A stretch of DNA of 64,000 nucleotides from Actinomadura meyerae (GTDB lineage: Bacteria > Actinomycetota > Actinomycetes > Streptosporangiales > Streptosporangiaceae): the NCBI RefSeq assembly GCF_900188445.1, contig NZ_FZOR01000001.1, forward strand, positions 1 to 64,000, written 5' to 3'. The translations under genes were made by a program, and so were the position numbers. Position 1 is the first letter of the stretch, and every line of letters starts with the position of its first letter. Below the pieces are notes generated by a model that saw only the letters and a program-made list of their open reading frames with translations, was not told where the DNA came from and searched no databases. Shown here one piece after another: positions 61,644-64,000 of this stretch.

Positions 61644-63106
61644 GGGCCGCTATATACGCGAGGATCAGCAAGGACCGCGACGGCGAGGCGCTGGGAGTCG
61701 AGCGCCAGGAGGCCGACTGCCGCGAGCTGGCCGCCCGGCTCGGCTGGGACGTGGTCGCCGTGTTCGTGGACAACGACATCAGCGCGTCCACCCGCTCGAA
61801 GAAGCCCCGGCCCCAGTACGAGGAGATGCTCCGCGCGGTGAAGGCGGGCCGGATAGACGCCGTCCTCGCCTACTCGAACTCGCGCCTCACCCGCCGCCCG
61901 GCGGAGTGGATCACCCTGATCGAGCTGGCCAACGCCGGGCGCATCCGCATCAAGACCGTGGTCTCGGGCGGGCACGACCTCTCGACGGCGGACGGCCGCG
62001 CGGTCGCGCTGACCATCGCGGCATGGGACGCGGCCGAGGCCGAGAGGATCGGGGAGCGCGTGAGCCGCAAGAAGCGGCAGGTGGCCGAGGCGGGGAAGTA
62101 CCGGGGCGGCCCCCGCCCGTACGGCTACGAGAAGGACGGCATGACCGTCCGCCCCGCCGAGGCGGAGGTCATCCGCGAGGCCACGAAGGCGATCCTCGCC
62201 GGGCGCTCTCTGGCCGCCGTGGCGCGCGAGCTGAACGAGGCCGGCCGCCGGACCTCGAAGGGCAGGACGTGGAGCGCCGTGCAGCTCCGTGACGTCCTCG
62301 TGCGCCCCCGCAACGCCGGGCTGATCCACAGCGGGCTCGCCAAGCGGAGCGACGTCGAGATCCTCGGCCGCGCGCAGTGGCCCGCGATCGTGGACGAGGA
62401 CACATGGCGCGCGGTTCACGCGGTGCTGACCGACCCCTCGCGGCGCACCCAGACGAACAACGACGCCCGGTGGCTGGGCACGAACACCTACATCTGCGAC
62501 CGGGACGGGTGCGGCGCGACGATGCGGGCCGCCCCGATCAGCAGCCGCAAGGGCGGCCGCCGCTACGACTACCGGTGCACGGCCAAGAACCACCTGACCA
62601 TCGCGGCGGGCAAGACCGATGACTACGTGCGCAAGGTGGTGGCCGCCCTCGTCCGTGACCCGCGCATCGTCGCCGCCCTGACCGAGGGCGACGGCGGTGC
62701 CGTGAGCGCCGACCGCGAGCGCCGCGCGGTGCTGGTGGCCAGCCTGGACAGGACGAAGGCGGAGTGGGACGCCGACGAGATCGGGACCGCCGACTACAAG
62801 CGCAAGGCGGCGAAGATCGAGGCCGAGATCGAGGAGATCGACGCCCGCATGGCGTCCGGGCTCCAGCGGTCGGCCGCCGCCGAGGTGCTCCACGCGCCCG
62901 ACCCCGGCGCGGCGTTCCTGAGCGCGCCCGTGGACGTTCAGCGCGCCGTCGTGCGGACGGTGGTGACGGTCACCGTGCAGCCCGCCGCGCAGAACGGCCA
63001 GGCGTGGACCTCGGACCGGATCGTGATCGGGCCGGTGGTCGAGTCCTCTGCCGATGAAATGGCAGAAATGAACGGAGAGAGCCCGCGAGAGTTCGCGCGG
63101 ACTTGA
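61640..63106 (+). CDS. int: Large serine recombinase (site-specific integrase)
   Basis: 488 residues. Catalytic resolvase domain: IYARISKDRDGEALGVERQ with nucleophile Ser10, SRLTRRPAEW and the E-helix GERVSRKKRQVAEAGK. Then the recombinase domain (PRPYGYEKDG ... RDVLVRPRNAGLI), a zinc beta-ribbon (ICDRDGCGATM ... YRCTAKNH), a coiled coil (about residues 355-420) and a C-terminal basic/hydrophobic end (VRTVVTVTV). Length and order match the phiC31/Bxb1 type that integrates phages and ICEs between attP and attB without host factors. GTG at 61640 overlaps the upstream stop. Confidence 0.95.
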   Translation: MRAAIYARISKDRDGEALGVERQEADCRELAARLGWDVVAVFVDNDISASTRSKKPRPQYEEMLRAVKAGRIDAVLAYSNSRLTRRPAEWITLIELANAGRIRIKTVVSGGHDLSTADGRAVALTIAAWDAAEAERIGERVSRKKRQVAEAGKYRGGPRPYGYEKDGMTVRPAEAEVIREATKAILAGRSLAAVARELNEAGRRTSKGRTWSAVQLRDVLVRPRNAGLIHSGLAKRSDVEILGRAQWPAIVDEDTWRAVHAVLTDPSRRTQTNNDARWLGTNTYICDRDGCGATMRAAPISSRKGGRRYDYRCTAKNHLTIAAGKTDDYVRKVVAALVRDPRIVAALTEGDGGAVSADRERRAVLVASLDRTKAEWDADEIGTADYKRKAAKIEAEIEEIDARMASGLQRSAAAEVLHAPDPGAAFLSAPVDVQRAVVRTVVTVTVQPAAQNGQAWTSDRIVIGPVVESSADEMAEMNGESPREFART

Positions 63107-63126
63107 GCACGGGAAAGGCCGTGAAA

Positions 63127-63151
63127 GGCCCTCAGATTTGATCTGAGGGCC
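63127..63151 (+). terminator. Terminator after the integrase gene
   Basis: Perfect 11-bp stem GGCCCTCAGAT / ATCTGAGGGCC with a TTG loop, 20 bp past the stop. No T-run, but it is very stable. Confidence 0.7.
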
Positions 63152-63163
63152 GCACGCGGCAAA

Positions 63164-63365
63164 TGGTAGAATTGAGGCAGGAAGAACCACCCGCCCGAGG
63201 GTCGCGCTGCTGATCGCTCGGGAGCACGGGAACTGCACGCCTGGCGCCGTGCGTCCCCCACCTGGGGAGACGCTGCACCCGGAGGCCCCAGGAGCAGGAG
63301 CAGCGAGAGAGCGCGCCTCCCGATGAGGCCCGCGACGGTGCTACTTCGTTCGCAGGAGTAGCCCA
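63164..63365 (+). promoter_or_regulatory. Extended -10 promoter and a structured 190-base leader
   Basis: TGGTAGAAT (63164-63172) is an extended -10 element. The transcript before the ATG at 63366 can form a row of hairpins: 63194-63222 (CCCGAG/CTCGGG), 63235-63252 (GCACG/CGTGC), 63254-63268 (TCCCC/GGGGA), 63315-63329 (GCCT/AGGC) and 63340-63362 (GCTAC/GTAGC). The last one holds the AGGAG ribosome site (63354-63358) in its loop and stem edge. This suggests translational control of the downstream regulators. No -35 box seen. Confidence 0.55.
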
Positions 63366-63620
63366 ATGGCTCGTCGTTTCGCGACGTTGCACCGTGCCGC
63401 CCAGGAAAGCGGCAAGTCGTACGCCACGATCCGCAATTGGATCAAGGCCGGGAGCGTCCCGGTCTACCGCCTGCCCGGCGTCAAGGCCGCCTGCGTGGAC
63501 CTCAACGAGGTGGCCGCGTACATCGCCTCGAAGGACCGCGCCGGGTACGCCTCATTCGGCCCCGACGCCGTCGTCCGCGACCTCTCGAACGTCGCGGACG
63601 AGTTCGAGGTCGAGCAGTGA
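63366..63620 (+). CDS. Excisionase/HTH-type small DNA-binding protein
   Basis: 84 residues with an N-terminal MerR-like/HTH_17 fold: FATLHRAAQESGKSYATIRNWIKAGSVPVYRLPGV, followed by VDLNEVAAYIASKDRAGY. This is the pattern of excisionases and AlpA-type regulators of integrative elements. It may be the recombination directionality factor for the serine integrase or a regulator; serine-integrase RDFs are too diverse to tell. AGGAG precedes the ATG. The stop overlaps the next start (TGATG). Confidence 0.8.
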   Translation: MARRFATLHRAAQESGKSYATIRNWIKAGSVPVYRLPGVKAACVDLNEVAAYIASKDRAGYASFGPDAVVRDLSNVADEFEVEQ

Positions 63621-63793
63621 TGGCCGCCGCCGCTCAGGCCCCGGCCGCCCCCGCCCCCGCCCTCACGGACGAGGAGGCCGCCCGCGAGGCCGAGGCCGCC
63701 GCTGTGGCCGCCGCGCTCCCGCCCCTCACCGACGACCAGTGCGCCCGCGTGGCCGCGCTGCTCGCGAGCGTGAGGGGCGGTGAGGGCCGGTGA
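63620..63793 (+). CDS. Small Ala/Glu-rich hypothetical protein of the element
   Basis: 57 residues: an Ala/Pro-rich start, an acidic helix (LTDEEAAREAEAAAVAAAL), then LPPLTDDQCARVAALLASVRGG. The last segment is a pattern I associate with small genes next to regulators in actinomycete phages and integrative elements. No function known. It overlaps both neighbours (TGATG upstream, GTGA downstream). Confidence 0.65.
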   Translation: MAAAAQAPAAPAPALTDEEAAREAEAAAVAAALPPLTDDQCARVAALLASVRGGEGR

Positions 63794-64000
63794 GCGCTGC
63801 CGAGGACTTCATGAAGCGCTGCCTCTCCCGGCGTCGCGAGATGCGCATGTCTCAGGAGCGCCTCGCGGCGCAGATGAGGGAGCGAGGCCATCCGTCCTGG
63901 CGGCAGACCACCGTGGCGAAGCTGGAGGCCGGGCAGCGCCCCCTCAGCCTCAACGAGGCCGTCTCGCTGTCGGAGCTGCTCGGCGTGCCGCTGGTGCCGT
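63790..64000 (+). CDS. XRE-family HTH regulator (cut by window edge)
   Basis: 70 codons visible. CLSRRREMRMSQERLAAQM, then WRQTTVAKLEAGQRPLSLNE and AVSLSELLGVPLVP, is a Cro/CI-type HTH, as in phage repressors and element regulators. The GTG at 63790 overlaps the upstream stop. The C-terminus lies outside the window. Confidence 0.85.
   Translation, partial: MSAAEDFMKRCLSRRREMRMSQERLAAQMRERGHPSWRQTTVAKLEAGQRPLSLNEAVSLSELLGVPLVP

Larger units (their letters stand above)
61355..64000. mobile_element. Left part of a serine-integrase integrative element (phage or ICE), running off the window
   Basis: It starts inside comEC and carries, in one direction, a 52-residue CxxC protein, a large serine recombinase, a structured leader, an excisionase-like HTH protein, a 57-residue protein and an XRE regulator. 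Gene starts overlap preceding stops, as in phage and actinomycete integrative elements. No structural, conjugation or replication gene is in view, so phage versus conjugative element is open. The GC content is like the host's. Confidence 0.8.

Noticed and set aside
61371..63175. The 9-bp match TAGAATTGA at 61371 and 63167 as a direct repeat or att-related site
   Set aside because: Too short to mean anything; at 63167 it is better explained as a -10 box.

Overview
The window is very GC-rich, has strongly G/C-ending codons, and shows only four in-frame TTA codons by my reading. Its gene order rimO-pgsA-cinA-clgR ... recA-recX-rny ... gluABCD-miaB-miaA-dapF ... hflX is the conserved core segment of streptomycete-type actinobacteria. 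DUF3046 next to recA, ClgR, MT0933-type antitoxin and RecA-NDp/PafBC-like promoter sequence all fit an actinomycete. I suspect the Streptosporangiales/Thermomonosporaceae side, but this is inference. I saw no rRNA, tRNA or CRISPR array.

Layout. Positions 1-79 hold the last codons of an IS110-type transposase. 0.2-6.5 kb is core: rimO-pgsA (overlapping), a MOSC protein, a DUF1990 protein, cinA, clgR, dps. 6.6-9.0 kb is a minus-strand lysR / nei-type DNA glycosylase / rrf2 group. 9.1-15.2 kb is a carbohydrate uptake operon (binding protein, two permeases, GH3 glycosidase, no ATPase gene) divergent from a ROK repressor. 15.3-31.6 kb carries a small ORF, secA2, lhr, an esterase, DUF3046, an ATP-grasp protein, recA-recX with SOS-type control sites, rny and an S9 peptidase. 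31.7-35.3 kb is gluABCD; 35.5-40.0 kb is miaB, a LigB-like protein, an antitoxin-like protein, miaA and dapF; then an orphan histidine kinase.

42.6-47.9 kb is a tightly overlapped peptide-type ABC operon (two permeases, fused double ATPase, lipoprotein binding protein) that holds all four TTA codons of the window. 47.9-54.4 kb is a minus-strand glycolate module: aceB-glcD-glcE-glcF oxidises glycolate to glyoxylate and condenses it with acetyl-CoA to malate. 54.6-61.4 kb is hflX, a HutI-like amidohydrolase lacking two HutI catalytic residues, degV, comEA and comEC.

The right end is the most interesting part. comEC stops inside its C-terminal metallo-beta-lactamase domain at 61373, and an integrative element begins there: a 52-residue CxxC protein translationally coupled to a large serine recombinase, a structured leader, then three overlapping small regulators (HTH/excisionase-like, a 57-residue protein, a truncated XRE protein). 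This looks like site-specific integration into comEC. A second window-wide pattern is short tandem repeats sitting exactly at the 3' ends of genes in four convergent gene pairs (pgsA, DUF3046, ROK, peptide-binding protein).
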